A DNA stretch of 64,000 bases, taken from the NCBI RefSeq assembly GCF_050563525.1, contig NZ_JBNXUN010000003.1:450533-514532 (forward strand), read 5' to 3'. Numbering within the stretch: position 1 is the first letter of the stretch; every line of letters starts with the position of its first letter. The position numbers were made by a program, and so were the translations under genes. Origin of the DNA: Falsiroseomonas sp050563525. GTDB taxonomy: Bacteria; Pseudomonadota; Alphaproteobacteria; Acetobacterales; Acetobacteraceae. Shown here one piece after another: positions 34,412-44,159 of this stretch. The notes under the pieces were generated by a model. That model was not told where the DNA came from, made no database searches, and saw nothing but the letters and a program-made list of their open reading frames with translations.

Positions 34412-35449
34412 ATGACAGTGCCCGCCCCGTTCCGGACCGGTGACCTGTTGCCCGCGACACAGCTCCTCGATGCTGCGGGCGAGGCCTTCGATCTGCATCA
34501 GCAGAGCCTCGCAGGCCGGTTTCGCCTCGTCCTTCTCGGCCCATCGCCGGACACCTGGCGGCTGCAGGCTGCGGAGACACGCGCAAAGGCGCAGGATGCA
34601 CGAATCTTCATCGTGTCGCAGGGTTCACCGGAGGGAGGTGATCGGGTCGGGGGCGCGGTTCATCTGTTCGACCCGAAAGGCAAGCTGTTCCTGGGTCTCG
34701 GACTTCCAGACGGCGGCGCCGCCGTCATTTCCCCGCGTGGCCAGCTGCACTTCTCGCAGGCCGGTTCATCGGCTTTGGAAGCGGCTCTTGATGCTTTGCC
34801 GCCGCCTGCCTCCAGGGCCGCCGTGCATCACACGCTCGCGCCGGTACTCCTGGTTCCCAACGTCCTGGAGCCACCACTCGTTGCGGCGCTCCTGGCGCAC
34901 TGGCAGGCCGGGGAGAAGTCGCAGGATCGTGTGGCCTCCGCGAAGGCAGGCGCAGGTGCCGGCCCCGGCATCAAGCGACGCACCGATGTGTTCCTGGACG
35001 ACCGCGCCCTATACGCCGAGTTTCAGCGCCGGCTGGAGCGCCGCGTCCTGCCGGAGATGTGGCGGGCCTTCCGCTTCCGTGCCGCCAGCTTCGAGGCACC
35101 TCGCATTGGCTGCTACGCCGCCGACGTCGCCGGCGCCTTCGGTGCCCACCGCGACAACCGCACGCCCTTCACGGCGCATCGGCGCTTCGCCATGAGCCTG
35201 AACCTGAACACCGGCGACTACCGTGGCGGCACCTTGCGGTTTCCCGAATTCGGCCCGGATGTATACGAACCCGGCACCGGCGGATGCGCCGTGTTCTGCT
35301 GCGACCTGCTGCATGAGGCGCTGCCGGTTGTCGAAGGCCGGCGCTTCGCCATCTTCACTTTTTTCACTGATGCGGAAGGCGCGCAGCAGGAACGCAAGCT
35401 TATGGCCGAAGCCGCGGCGCGCGGACAGTCCGGAGTTTCGATGCGCTGA
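34412..35449 (+). CDS. Fusion of a degenerate redoxin domain and a 2OG-Fe(II) oxygenase
   Basis: A 345-residue protein. Residues 1-130 resemble a peroxiredoxin/thioredoxin fold (FRTGDLLPATQLLDAAG, then FRLVLLGPSPDTW) but have no Cys at the peroxidatic place or anywhere in the domain. Residues 145-325 are a prolyl-hydroxylase-like 2-oxoglutarate oxygenase. Its iron ligands are His246, Asp248 and His301 (GAHRDN, LLHEALPV), and its co-substrate Arg is probably Arg311. The substrate is unknown; PKHD-type relatives hydroxylate proteins. The redoxin part may act as a docking domain. It is divergent from the transporter. Confidence 0.87.
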   Translation: MTVPAPFRTGDLLPATQLLDAAGEAFDLHQQSLAGRFRLVLLGPSPDTWRLQAAETRAKAQDARIFIVSQGSPEGGDRVGGAVHLFDPKGKLFLGLGLPDGGAAVISPRGQLHFSQAGSSALEAALDALPPPASRAAVHHTLAPVLLVPNVLEPPLVAALLAHWQAGEKSQDRVASAKAGAGAGPGIKRRTDVFLDDRALYAEFQRRLERRVLPEMWRAFRFRAASFEAPRIGCYAADVAGAFGAHRDNRTPFTAHRRFAMSLNLNTGDYRGGTLRFPEFGPDVYEPGTGGCAVFCCDLLHEALPVVEGRRFAIFTFFTDAEGAQQERKLMAEAAARGQSGVSMR

Positions 35450-35459
35450 GCCTTTGCGC

Positions 35460-36629
35460 TTACCCTTGCCCGCGCCGCCGGGACCCGTTGCGCAGCAGGA
35501 ATTCGCGTCCGACCTTCACGCGGGGCACGCCGTCATAGGCGACGATGTCGGCCGTCGCGTAGGTTTCGCTCCAGGCCTCCGGGATGAAGGAGCCGGTGCC
35601 CACGACGTCGATGGGTGCCTTGGCCTCCGCCACCACCCGACACTTGCCGACACCGAAGCCGGAGGAGGCGACGATGCGAACCTTTGGAAAGCCGGCCTCG
35701 TCCAGCGCCTCCCGAATGCGCCAGATCGCGGCAGCCGAGACGCCGGTACCGACTAGGTGCCGAAGTTCCGTCTCGCTGCGGTAGCGCCGGACTGCCTGCG
35801 GAGAGTGGCGTTCAAGAACGGCGTAGGATTCGCCGGGGTCCAGCCCCTCCAGGAAGCGGCCGCCATGGGTGTCGAGCCGCACCGCCATCCGGCCCGCCGC
35901 CGCCAATTCCGGGAACCGCTTGCAGACCGCCAAGCTGTCCGTGACCTCACGCCCGAAGTAATCGACCAGCACAGTCAGATCCTCGGCCGGGAAGGTCGCG
36001 TGGAACATTTCCGCCGCGCGAACCGTGGATCCGGCATAGCCGATCAGGGCATGCGGCATGGTGCCGCGTCCGCGCGCAGCTCCAAACCAGTGCGCGGTGG
36101 CGTCGTTGGCGTTGCCGATAAAGCCCTTTGCGCCTTCGCGCTGGGCTGCTGCGCTGCCGATGGCGGCGGCATAGGCCATCATTTCCTGCATCTCGGCCCC
36201 GGCGCAGTGCCGGGCCTCCATCGCCAGGAACGGCACCGTCGGCAGTTCCAGGCACATCTGGTAGGCATTGTGCGCGGCAACGCAGGCCGGGCCGAGCTTC
36301 TGCAGCAGGATGGTCTCGAGGTCAGCCAATTGCGCGAACGAACCAGACAAGTAGAAGATCGGGTCGCCGGCCCCGACCCAGTCGCCTTCGCGGTGCATCA
36401 ACTCCACGTCGAAGCTGGTGCCGCGGCGCGCCGCCACGGCATCGAGCCAGGTGGTTGCCAGGCCTGGGGCGGAAATAACCGGGCGCCGGAGAAACACCGC
36501 ATAGGTGACGCGGCAGTCGCCGAACTGTTCGACGACCGCCCGGGTGCGGTTGAAGTAGCTGTCGGTCCAGGCGGCGATGCCATCCACCTCCGGCGGCAAG
36601 GCGCGACCCGGGGTAGGCATGGCTTTCAC
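35460..36629 (-). CDS. pncB: Nicotinate phosphoribosyltransferase family protein
   Basis: A 389-residue enzyme of the NAPRTase family, which turns nicotinate and PRPP into NaMN for NAD salvage. Visible features are DSYFNRTRAVVEQFGD, LPTVPFLAMEARHCAG, the conserved VDYFGREVTDSLAV with its Asp, and VASSGFGVGKC and VGTGSFIPE near the end. The GTG start at 36629 overlaps the aroG stop as GTGA; ATG 36620 is an alternative with no better ribosome-binding site. nadE is 2 kb away, so NAD salvage genes cluster loosely here. Confidence 0.88.
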   Translation of the reverse strand: MKAMPTPGRALPPEVDGIAAWTDSYFNRTRAVVEQFGDCRVTYAVFLRRPVISAPGLATTWLDAVAARRGTSFDVELMHREGDWVGAGDPIFYLSGSFAQLADLETILLQKLGPACVAAHNAYQMCLELPTVPFLAMEARHCAGAEMQEMMAYAAAIGSAAAQREGAKGFIGNANDATAHWFGAARGRGTMPHALIGYAGSTVRAAEMFHATFPAEDLTVLVDYFGREVTDSLAVCKRFPELAAAGRMAVRLDTHGGRFLEGLDPGESYAVLERHSPQAVRRYRSETELRHLVGTGVSAAAIWRIREALDEAGFPKVRIVASSGFGVGKCRVVAEAKAPIDVVGTGSFIPEAWSETYATADIVAYDGVPRVKVGREFLLRNGSRRRGQG

Positions 36630-38008
36630 TGGGCCGCTCTCGCCGGCAGCACCGCCGCGCCGGGGCGGCGCGCCTTCAGCTCCTCCGAGATCAGGAAGGC
36701 GAGCTCCAACGACTGTTCCGCGTTCAGGCGCGGGTCGCAGAAGGTCGCGTAGTTGCCGGCAAGATCGGCCTCCGTCATCCGATGCGCGCCGCCGATGCAC
36801 TCCGTCACGTTCTGGCCGGTCATCTCGACATGCACACCACCCGGAATGGTCCCTGTGGCGGCGTGGCAGTCGAAGAAGCGGCGGATCTCGGACAGGATCG
36901 AGTCGAAGGTCCTGGTCTTGTAGTCCCCGGCTTTGACGGTGTTGCCGTGCATCGGGTCGCACAGCCAGACCACGTTGCGGCCCGCACGCTTCACGGCGGA
37001 CAGCAGGCCAGGCAGCTTGGCCTCGACCTTGTCCGCCCCCATGCGGGCGATCAGGGTCAGGCGGCCCTTCTCATTCGCCGGGTTCAGGATCTCGGTCAGG
37101 CGAACGAGTTCATCGGCCTCCATGGTCGGTCCGACCTTCATGCCGATCGGGTTGGCCACCCCGCGCAGGAATTCGACATGCGCGCCATCCGGCTGGCGCG
37201 TGCGGTCGCCAATCCACAGGAAGTGGGCCGAGCAGGCGAAGTGCCGGCCGGGGTGGGTGGAGGGCTGGCGGGTCAGCGCCTCCTCGAACGGCAGCAGCAG
37301 CGATTCGTGGGAGGTGTAGAACTCCGTCTCCCGCACCTGAGGCAGGTCGGACATGCCGCAGGCGCCCATGAAGCGCAGCGTCTCGTCGATCCGGTGCGCC
37401 AGCCCTTCATAGCGGTCGGCAAGTGGGCTTCGGGCGGCGAAGTCCAGGTTCCAGCGATGCACCTCCCGCAGGTCGGCGTAGCCACCGGTGGCGAAGGCGC
37501 GCAGCAGGTTCAGGGTTGACGCCGCCTGCAGATAGGCGAACTCCATGCGTGCTGGGTCCGGCACACGCGCCTCGGCCGTGAAATCGGGGCCATTGACGAT
37601 GTCGCCGCGGTAGGAGGGCAGCGTCACACCCCCGATCGTCTCGCTGTCGCTGCTGCGTGGCTTGGCGAACTGCCCGGCCATCCGACCGAGTTTCACCACC
37701 GGCAACGCCGCCCCGAAGGTCAGCACGACCGCCATCTGCAGCAGCACCCGGAAGGTGTCGCGGATGGTATTGGCATGGAAATCGGCGAAGCTCTCCGCGC
37801 AGTCGCCTCCCTGGAGGACGAAGGCATCGCCATCACCTGCACGCGCCAGCTGGGCCTTCAGCCGATCAGCCTCACCTGCAAAAACCAGGGGCGGAAATCG
37901 CCGGACCTTATCCTCGGTGGCCCGAAGCCGGGCCTGGTCGGGATAGTCCGGCACCTGCCGGATGGGCATCGCCCGCCAGCTATCCGGGGTCCACACGCGC
38001 GCGATCAT
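36626..38008 (-). CDS. Class II 3-deoxy-7-phosphoheptulonate (DAHP) synthase
   Basis: A 460-residue plant/mycobacterial-type DAHP synthase, the first step of the shikimate pathway. Characteristic segments are FVLQGGDCAESFADF (metal Cys), TGGYADLREVHRWNL, VGPTMEADELVRLTEILNP and LCDPMHGNTVKAG. The phosphoenolpyruvate and metal ligands are in these stretches. It is tightly coupled to the pncB-like gene downstream. A class I enzyme is not seen in the window. Confidence 0.95.
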   Translation of the reverse strand: MIARVWTPDSWRAMPIRQVPDYPDQARLRATEDKVRRFPPLVFAGEADRLKAQLARAGDGDAFVLQGGDCAESFADFHANTIRDTFRVLLQMAVVLTFGAALPVVKLGRMAGQFAKPRSSDSETIGGVTLPSYRGDIVNGPDFTAEARVPDPARMEFAYLQAASTLNLLRAFATGGYADLREVHRWNLDFAARSPLADRYEGLAHRIDETLRFMGACGMSDLPQVRETEFYTSHESLLLPFEEALTRQPSTHPGRHFACSAHFLWIGDRTRQPDGAHVEFLRGVANPIGMKVGPTMEADELVRLTEILNPANEKGRLTLIARMGADKVEAKLPGLLSAVKRAGRNVVWLCDPMHGNTVKAGDYKTRTFDSILSEIRRFFDCHAATGTIPGGVHVEMTGQNVTECIGGAHRMTEADLAGNYATFCDPRLNAEQSLELAFLISEELKARRPGAAVLPARAAQ

Positions 38009-38082
38009 CTTGGTTCCTGCTCCACTCCTGACGCCAAGCTTAGCGCCAGCGGCGGCTCAGGGAAACTCCATGCGGCTTTGGC

Positions 38083-39471
38083 CTATTCTGCGGCCGCCTG
38101 GGCCGGCGGCAGCACACCGGCCTCGCGCGCCCGGGTCCGCAACGTCACGAACTCCTCCGCCGCGGTCGGATGGATGCCGATGGTGCGGTCGAAATCTGCC
38201 TTTGTCGCGCCCATGCCCACCGCAATGCCAATGCCCTGCATGATTTCCGCCGCATCCTCGCCCAGCATGTGGGCGCCGAGAACCCGGTCCGTCTTCTGGC
38301 AGACGATCAGCTTCATCAGCGTGCGCCGGCCCTTCCGGCCGCTGATGCTGTGGCGCATAGGGGTGAAGCGGGTGACGTAGACATCCACCGGCCCGCGCGC
38401 GGCCGCCTCCTCCTCCGACAGGCCTACCGTCCCGATGGGTGGGTTGGTGAAGACGGCGGTGGCGACATTGTCGTAGGAGGCGCGGCGCGGCTTGTTGCCG
38501 AACAGCGTATCGGCGAGCGCATGGCCCGTGGCCGTTGCCATCGGCGTCAGGTTCACGCGGTCGATCACATCACCCAGGGCGTATATATGCGGCTGGCTGC
38601 TGCGATGCTCCTCATCCACCACGATGGCGCCTTCCGCCGTGGTGGTGACACCTGCCTTGTCCAGGCCGAGGCCGTGGGTATTGGGCAGGCGGCCGGTACA
38701 GAAGAATACAGCATCGGCTTCGCGCATGAAGTTGTTGGACATGTTGACCATCAGATGGCCGTCCACCCGGGCGATCCGGGTTGGGGAGACATCCGGGTTC
38801 AGGTTGATGCCCTGGGTGGTCAGCGCCTCGACAACCTCGGCCCGCACATCGGCGTCGAAGCCCCGCAGCGGCAGGGCGGCCCGGTACATCACATCCACCT
38901 CTGCGCCCAGGCCATGCAGTATGCAGGCGAATTCGAGTGCAATGTAGCCACCGCCGATGATCACGACCCGCCTCGGCAATGCGGGCAGCGTGAACAGGTC
39001 GTCCGAGATCAGGCCGAGTTCCGCGCCGGGAATGTCCAACCTCTGCGCCGTGCCACCCGTGGCGATCAGGATCCGCTCGGCGGTGATGCGCTGGTCGCCC
39101 ACCTGAAGCGTGTGGTCGTCCACGAAGGTCGCGCGAGCGTCGAAGGTGGTGACGCCATTGCCCTTCAACAGCCTGCCGTAGATGCCCGAGAGCCGTTCGA
39201 TCTCGGCGTTGCGGCGTGTCGCCAGGCGTGCCCAGTCATGGCCCTTGATCTCGACGTCCCAGCCGAAGGCGGCGGCGTCTTCCGCCCACTGGCCGTATTC
39301 CGTGGCATTCACCATGATCTTCTTCGGCACGCAGCCGACATTGACGCAGGTGCCGCCCCAGAATCGCTCCTCCGCCACCGCGACGCGCGCACCGTGGCCG
39401 GCCGAGATGCGCGCGCAGCGCACGCCGGCAGAGCCGCCGCCGATGACAAAAAGGTCGAAGTCGTAGGCCAT
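38083..39471 (-). CDS. gor: Glutathione-disulfide reductase
   Basis: A 462-residue FAD- and NADPH-dependent disulfide reductase. The FAD Rossmann motif is IGGGSAGVRCARIS. The redox-active pair Cys42 and Cys47 is in GGTCVNVGCVPKK. The C-terminal His-Glu motif is seen as TIGIHPTAAEEFVTL. GTNxH-like features favour GSH reductase over lipoamide dehydrogenase. It follows the aldehyde dehydrogenase after five bases, suggesting one transcript. Confidence 0.93.
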   Translation of the reverse strand: MAYDFDLFVIGGGSAGVRCARISAGHGARVAVAEERFWGGTCVNVGCVPKKIMVNATEYGQWAEDAAAFGWDVEIKGHDWARLATRRNAEIERLSGIYGRLLKGNGVTTFDARATFVDDHTLQVGDQRITAERILIATGGTAQRLDIPGAELGLISDDLFTLPALPRRVVIIGGGYIALEFACILHGLGAEVDVMYRAALPLRGFDADVRAEVVEALTTQGINLNPDVSPTRIARVDGHLMVNMSNNFMREADAVFFCTGRLPNTHGLGLDKAGVTTTAEGAIVVDEEHRSSQPHIYALGDVIDRVNLTPMATATGHALADTLFGNKPRRASYDNVATAVFTNPPIGTVGLSEEEAAARGPVDVYVTRFTPMRHSISGRKGRRTLMKLIVCQKTDRVLGAHMLGEDAAEIMQGIGIAVGMGATKADFDRTIGIHPTAAEEFVTLRTRAREAGVLPPAQAAAE

Positions 39472-39476
39472 GGATG

Positions 39477-40955
39477 TCAGCTTCCGATGCCGCCGAGGGC
39501 GAGGTACTTGATCTCGAGGTAGTCCTCGATCCCGTATTTGGAACCTTCCCGGCCAAGCCCGCTCTGCTTGACGCCGCCGAAGGGTGCGACCTCGGTCGAG
39601 ATGAGGCCCTCGTTGATCCCGATGATGCCAGCCTCGATCGCCTCCGCCACGCGGAAGATGCGACCAATGTCACGGGCATAGAAATAGGCGGCCAGGCCGA
39701 ACTCGCTGTCGTTGGCGAGCCTGATGGCTTCCTCCTCCGTCCGGAAGCGGAACAGCGGCGCGACGGGGCCGAAGGTCTCCTCGCGGAACACCTGGGCCCC
39801 ATGCGGCACGTCCGTCAGGATCGTCGGCTCGAAGAAATTGCCGCCGCGGGCATGCCGCTTGCCACCCGTCAGGATGCTGGCACCCTTGGCAGTGGCGTCG
39901 GCAATGTGCTCCTCCACCTTTTTGACGGCGTCTGCGTTGATGAGCGGGCCTTGGGTGACACCCGCCTCCATCCCGTCGCCCACCTTCAGCGCCTCCACGG
40001 CCACCTTCAGCTTCTGCGCGAAGGCCTCAAACACGCCGTCCTGAACCAGGATGCGATTGGCGCAGACGCAGGTCTGCCCGGTGTTGCGGTACTTGGAGGC
40101 CATGGCCCCCTGCACCGCAGCATCCAGGTCCGCGTCGTCGAAGACGATGAAGGGCGCGTTGCCACCCAACTCCATGGAGGTCTTCTTGATCGTCGGCGCG
40201 CATTGCGCCAGCAGAGTCCGACCCACTTCCGTCGAACCGGTAAAGGTCAGCTTGCGGACCAGCGGGTTGGAGGTCAGCTCACCGCCCGTCTCCCGGGATG
40301 GCCCGGTGATGACGTTGCAGACGCCCGGCGGCATGCCGGCGCGTTCCGCCAGCACCGCCAGTGCAAGGGCCGAAAAGGGCGTCTGAGAGGCTGGCCGAAT
40401 GACGCCCGTGCAGCCCGCGGCCCAGCCTGGCCCGGCCTTGCGCGTGATCATGGCCGCCGGAAAATTCCAGGGCGTGATCGCCGCGAAGACGCCGATCGGC
40501 TCCTTCATCACCAGGATGCGGCGGCCATTGGCGTTCTGCGGGATCGTATCGCCGTAGATGCGCTTGGCTTCCTCAGCGAACCACTCGATGAAGGACGCCG
40601 CATAGGCAATCTCGCCCTTGGACTCCGCCAGGGGCTTGCCCTGCTCGGCCGTCATGATCGCAGCCAGGTCATCCGTATTGGCCAGCATCAGGTCGTTCAG
40701 CCGGCGCAGGATCGCGGCGCGGTCCTTCGCCAGCATCGCCCGCCAGCCTGCGAAGGCCGCCTGCGCTGCCTCGACGGCGCGCCGGGTCTCGGCGACGCCC
40801 ATCGCCGGAACTTCACCTATCACTTCGCCGGTCGACGGATTACGGACCGAAATGGTCGTGCCGGCATCCGCCTGGACCCATTTCCCACCAATGCAATTCG
40901 CCTGGCGGAACAGGTCGGGGTCCTTCAGCGGCAGCTTGGCCATGGCATCCAGCAT
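39477..40955 (-). CDS. gabD: NAD(P)-dependent succinate-semialdehyde dehydrogenase
   Basis: A 492-residue aldehyde dehydrogenase of the SSADH group. The catalytic Glu is in SMELGGNAPFIVFDDADL and the nucleophilic Cys in NTGQTCVCANRILVQ. ITPWNFPAAMITRKAGPG and the C-terminal VAPFGGVKQSGLGREGSKYG match GabD. It oxidises succinate semialdehyde to succinate, the end of GABA degradation. AAGGAAAG lies before ATG 40955, favouring this start over the first Met 45 bases upstream. No GABA transaminase is nearby. Confidence 0.93.
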   Translation of the reverse strand: MLDAMAKLPLKDPDLFRQANCIGGKWVQADAGTTISVRNPSTGEVIGEVPAMGVAETRRAVEAAQAAFAGWRAMLAKDRAAILRRLNDLMLANTDDLAAIMTAEQGKPLAESKGEIAYAASFIEWFAEEAKRIYGDTIPQNANGRRILVMKEPIGVFAAITPWNFPAAMITRKAGPGWAAGCTGVIRPASQTPFSALALAVLAERAGMPPGVCNVITGPSRETGGELTSNPLVRKLTFTGSTEVGRTLLAQCAPTIKKTSMELGGNAPFIVFDDADLDAAVQGAMASKYRNTGQTCVCANRILVQDGVFEAFAQKLKVAVEALKVGDGMEAGVTQGPLINADAVKKVEEHIADATAKGASILTGGKRHARGGNFFEPTILTDVPHGAQVFREETFGPVAPLFRFRTEEEAIRLANDSEFGLAAYFYARDIGRIFRVAEAIEAGIIGINEGLISTEVAPFGGVKQSGLGREGSKYGIEDYLEIKYLALGGIGS

Positions 40956-41025
40956 GTCGGCTTTCCTTCCCTCGGGTCGGGGAAAGATAGAGTGCCGCAC
41001 CGCCGATGTCAGGCCTGCCGGTGAC

Positions 41026-42849
41026 TCACTCCACCGTCACGCTCTTGGCCAGGTTGCGGGGCTGGTCCACGTCGGTGCCCTTGAGCACCGCCACATGGTA
41101 GGCCAGGACCTGAACCGGGATGGCGTGCAGGATCGGTGCCGCGAAAGGGTGCACTGTCGGCAGTTCGATCACCCGTTCGGAGAAGCCCCGCAAGGCCTTC
41201 GACCCCACGGCGTCCGTGAAGGCCATGATGCGCCCGCCGCGGGCCGCGGCCTCCTGCAGGTTCGACGCCGTCTTCTCGAACAGCGGGCCGCTCGGGCAGA
41301 GCGCGATCACCGGCACGGCGTTGTCAATCAGCGCGATCGGGCCGTGCTTCATTTCGCCGGCCGCATAACCTTCGGCGTGGATGTAGGACAGCTCCTTCAG
41401 CTTCAGCGCGCCCTCCATGGCGATCGGCATCAGCGCGCCGCGGCCGAGGAACAGCACGTCCCGCGCCTTCGCGACTTCCGCCGCCATGGCGCGGATCTCC
41501 TCGTCCTTCTCCAGAATCTGCGCCGCATGGCCCGGTACTTCGGTCAGCGTCGTCGCCAGGAGCCTGGCCGTTGCCTCGTCCAGCGTCCCACGGGCGCGGC
41601 CGAAGCCAATGGCGAGGCAGGCCAGAAGCGCCAACTGGGCCGTGAAGGCCTTGGTGGAGGCCACGCCGATCTCCGGCCCCGCAACCGTCAGCAGCGCACC
41701 GTCGCTTTCCCGCGCCATGCTGCTTTCCGGCACATTGACCAGCGACAGCACCTTCTGCCCACCGGCGCGCAGCAGGCGAAGTGCCGCCATGGTGTCCGCC
41801 GTTTCGCCCGACTGAGAGACAAGGATGGCGCCTCCGCCCTCGATCCAGGGCGGCTCGCGATAGCGCAGTTCGCTGGCCACATCTGCATCGACCGGGATGC
41901 GCGCCAACTGCTCGATCCAGTACCGCCCGACCTGGGCTGCCAGAAATGCGCTCCCGCAGGCGGACATCGTCAGGCGAGGCACCACAGCCGGATCGAAGGG
42001 CAGCGGCGGCAGGGCAACGGCACGCGTGCCCGGATCCAGGTACTGCTGCAGCGTGTCGCCGAGCACCGCCGGATGCTCATGCAGCTCCTTCTCCATGAAG
42101 TGCCGGAAATTGCCCTTCCCGACTGCCGCACCCGAAATGGAGGTCAGCCGCACCTGTCGCTGTACCGGCTGGTCCGCCGCATCGAAGAACGCCGCGTCGG
42201 TCTCCGACACCACCGCCCAGTCACCTTCTTCAAGGTATGCGATGCGCCGGGTCAACGGCGCCAGGGCCAGCGCGTCGGAACCGACGAACATCTCGCCTTC
42301 GCCAAACCCGATGGCCAACGGCGCGCCCTGCCGGGCTGCGATCAGCATGCGGGGATGGCCCGCGAACATCATGGCCAGGGCGAAGGCGCCGTGCACACGG
42401 CGCAGGGCCGCCGACGCTGCCTCCTTCGGAGAGGCCCCCTGCTGCAGGTGCCAGTCGACCAGCCGGGCAAACGTCTCAGTATCCGTCTCCGTCTCGAAGT
42501 TCTGGCCCCTAGCCTCCAGCTCCGCCCTCAGCTCGGCATGGTTCTCAATGATGCCGTTGTGGACGACGCTGACGCGCGAGGTTCCGTGCGGGTGGGCATT
42601 CCGTTCCACCGGCGCGCCATGGGTGGCCCAGCGCGTGTGGCCGATGCCGGTCGTGCCCTCCAGCGGGCTGCGGTCCAGCACGTTGGCCAGGTTGAACAGT
42701 TTGCCCTCGGCACGCCGCCGCTCGATGTGGCCATTCACCAGCGTTGCAACGCCGGCGCTGTCATACCCACGGTACTCAAGGCGGCGCAGCGCCTCCAGCA
42801 ACCGTGGCGCTGCCGCTTCGCGTCCAACGACCCCGACAATTCCACACAT
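41026..42849 (-). CDS. glmS: Glucosamine-6-phosphate synthase (isomerizing)
   Basis: A 607-residue amidotransferase producing GlcN-6-P from fructose-6-P and glutamine. Met-Cys at the N-terminus (MCGIVGVVGREAA) supplies the N-terminal nucleophile Cys after Met removal. The two SIS sugar domains follow, with STACGSAF-like and SQSGETADTMAAL motifs, and the C-terminus LAKSVTVE is standard. Its start shares one base with the glmU stop. No glmS ribozyme space exists, since the gene is coupled to glmU. Confidence 0.97.
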   Translation of the reverse strand: MCGIVGVVGREAAAPRLLEALRRLEYRGYDSAGVATLVNGHIERRRAEGKLFNLANVLDRSPLEGTTGIGHTRWATHGAPVERNAHPHGTSRVSVVHNGIIENHAELRAELEARGQNFETETDTETFARLVDWHLQQGASPKEAASAALRRVHGAFALAMMFAGHPRMLIAARQGAPLAIGFGEGEMFVGSDALALAPLTRRIAYLEEGDWAVVSETDAAFFDAADQPVQRQVRLTSISGAAVGKGNFRHFMEKELHEHPAVLGDTLQQYLDPGTRAVALPPLPFDPAVVPRLTMSACGSAFLAAQVGRYWIEQLARIPVDADVASELRYREPPWIEGGGAILVSQSGETADTMAALRLLRAGGQKVLSLVNVPESSMARESDGALLTVAGPEIGVASTKAFTAQLALLACLAIGFGRARGTLDEATARLLATTLTEVPGHAAQILEKDEEIRAMAAEVAKARDVLFLGRGALMPIAMEGALKLKELSYIHAEGYAAGEMKHGPIALIDNAVPVIALCPSGPLFEKTASNLQEAAARGGRIMAFTDAVGSKALRGFSERVIELPTVHPFAAPILHAIPVQVLAYHVAVLKGTDVDQPRNLAKSVTVE

Positions 42850-44159
42850 CAGGCCTTCACTCCCTTCCCGCGAAAGCCACGACCCGGCTTGTTGACCTGA
42901 CGGCCGCGCGCGATGCCCATCGCATCATCCGGTACGTCTTCAGTGACCACGCTGCCGGCCGCCACCAGGGCCCGCGCTCCGACCCGCACCGGTGCCACCA
43001 GCGCCGTGTCTGAACCGATGAAGGCACCGGGGCCGATTTCGGTCCGATGCTTGTTCACACCGTCGTAGTTGCAGGTGATCGTTCCGGCGCCGATATTGGC
43101 TCCGGCGCCGATGACAGCATCGCCGAGGTAGCTGAGGTGATTCGCCTTAGCGCCTTCCCCCAGCACGGCCGCCTTCAATTCCACAAAGTTCCCGACATGT
43201 GCGCGTCGCTCGATGACGGTGCCCGGGCGTAGCCGGGCGAAGGGGCCGATGACCGCGCCTTCACGCACGACGCAGCCTTCCAGGTGGCTGAATGCCCGGA
43301 TCTCGACACCGTCCTCGACCACGACACCTGGGCCGAAGACCACCTGAGGGCCAACAGTGACATCCCGGCCCAGCCGTGTGTCATGGGAGAAGACGACGCT
43401 GTCCGGCTGGGTCAGCGTTGCACCCGCCATCATGGCCTGCCGCCGCAGCCCGTCCTGAACCGTCGCTTCCGCCACCGCCAACTCGACGCGGCTGTTGATG
43501 CCGCGAAGTTCGGCCTCCGGCGCCTCCACCGCACGCACCTGCAACCCGGCTGCACGCGCGAGACCGACCACGTCCGTCAAGTAGTATTCGCCCTTGGCGT
43601 TGTCGTTGCGGATGGCCCGCAGCCAGGTGAAAAGCTGCGATGCGGGAGCGCAAAGGACTCCGGCGTTGCAGAGGCCGGCCTGGCGTTCCGCGGCATCCGC
43701 ATCCGCCCATTCCACCACCCGTTCGACATTACCGTTGCCGTCCGTCAGCACCCGCCCGTAGTGCCCGGGGTCGGCCGGCCGCATCGCCACCAGAGCCAGC
43801 CCCGCCTCCCGTCGCGCTGCGACAAGCCGGCGCAACGTATCGACAGTGATCAGAGGGTTGTCCGCGTAGAGAACCGCGACGTCGCCCGTGAATTCCTGAA
43901 GCTGCTCGGCCGCCTGAAGGGCCGCATGGCCGGTACCCAGCCGATCTGCCTGCACCACGACAGGATGCGGAAGGGCGGCAGTCTCCAGGGCCGGCATGTC
44001 GGGCCCGATCACGACCACCAGGTGATCGAACACCTCTCGGGCAGCAGCCAGCAGGTGCTGGAGCATCGGTCGGCCCGCGATGGGATGCAGGGCCTTGGGT
44101 AGGCTGGAACGCATGCGCGTCCCGAGGCCGGCGGCAAGAATGATGGCAGCATGACTCAT
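42849..44159 (-). CDS. glmU: Bifunctional GlmU: GlcN-1-P acetyltransferase and UDP-GlcNAc pyrophosphorylase
   Basis: A 436-residue enzyme making UDP-GlcNAc for peptidoglycan and lipid A. The pyrophosphorylase motif is AAIILAAGLGTRMRSSLPK (residues 4-22), with Asp in VLYADNPLI. The left-handed beta-helix domain covers the second half, including NFVELKAAVLGEGAKANHLS and GAGTITCNYDGVNKH, the acetyltransferase site. The start ATG 44159 begins at the domain; the longer reading frame would add a non-conserved tail. It leads the glmU-glmS operon. Confidence 0.95.
   Translation of the reverse strand: MSHAAIILAAGLGTRMRSSLPKALHPIAGRPMLQHLLAAAREVFDHLVVVIGPDMPALETAALPHPVVVQADRLGTGHAALQAAEQLQEFTGDVAVLYADNPLITVDTLRRLVAARREAGLALVAMRPADPGHYGRVLTDGNGNVERVVEWADADAAERQAGLCNAGVLCAPASQLFTWLRAIRNDNAKGEYYLTDVVGLARAAGLQVRAVEAPEAELRGINSRVELAVAEATVQDGLRRQAMMAGATLTQPDSVVFSHDTRLGRDVTVGPQVVFGPGVVVEDGVEIRAFSHLEGCVVREGAVIGPFARLRPGTVIERRAHVGNFVELKAAVLGEGAKANHLSYLGDAVIGAGANIGAGTITCNYDGVNKHRTEIGPGAFIGSDTALVAPVRVGARALVAAGSVVTEDVPDDAMGIARGRQVNKPGRGFRGKGVKA

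Noticed and set aside
42850..42851. A glmS ribozyme upstream of glmS
   Set aside because: glmS begins inside the glmU stop codon, so there is no leader to hold one.
40618..42900. A 760-codon plus-strand open frame across glmS and the aldehyde dehydrogenase
   Set aside because: It is antisense to two clear enzymes; its protein is Arg/His-rich with no domain, as expected from GC-rich complementary frames.
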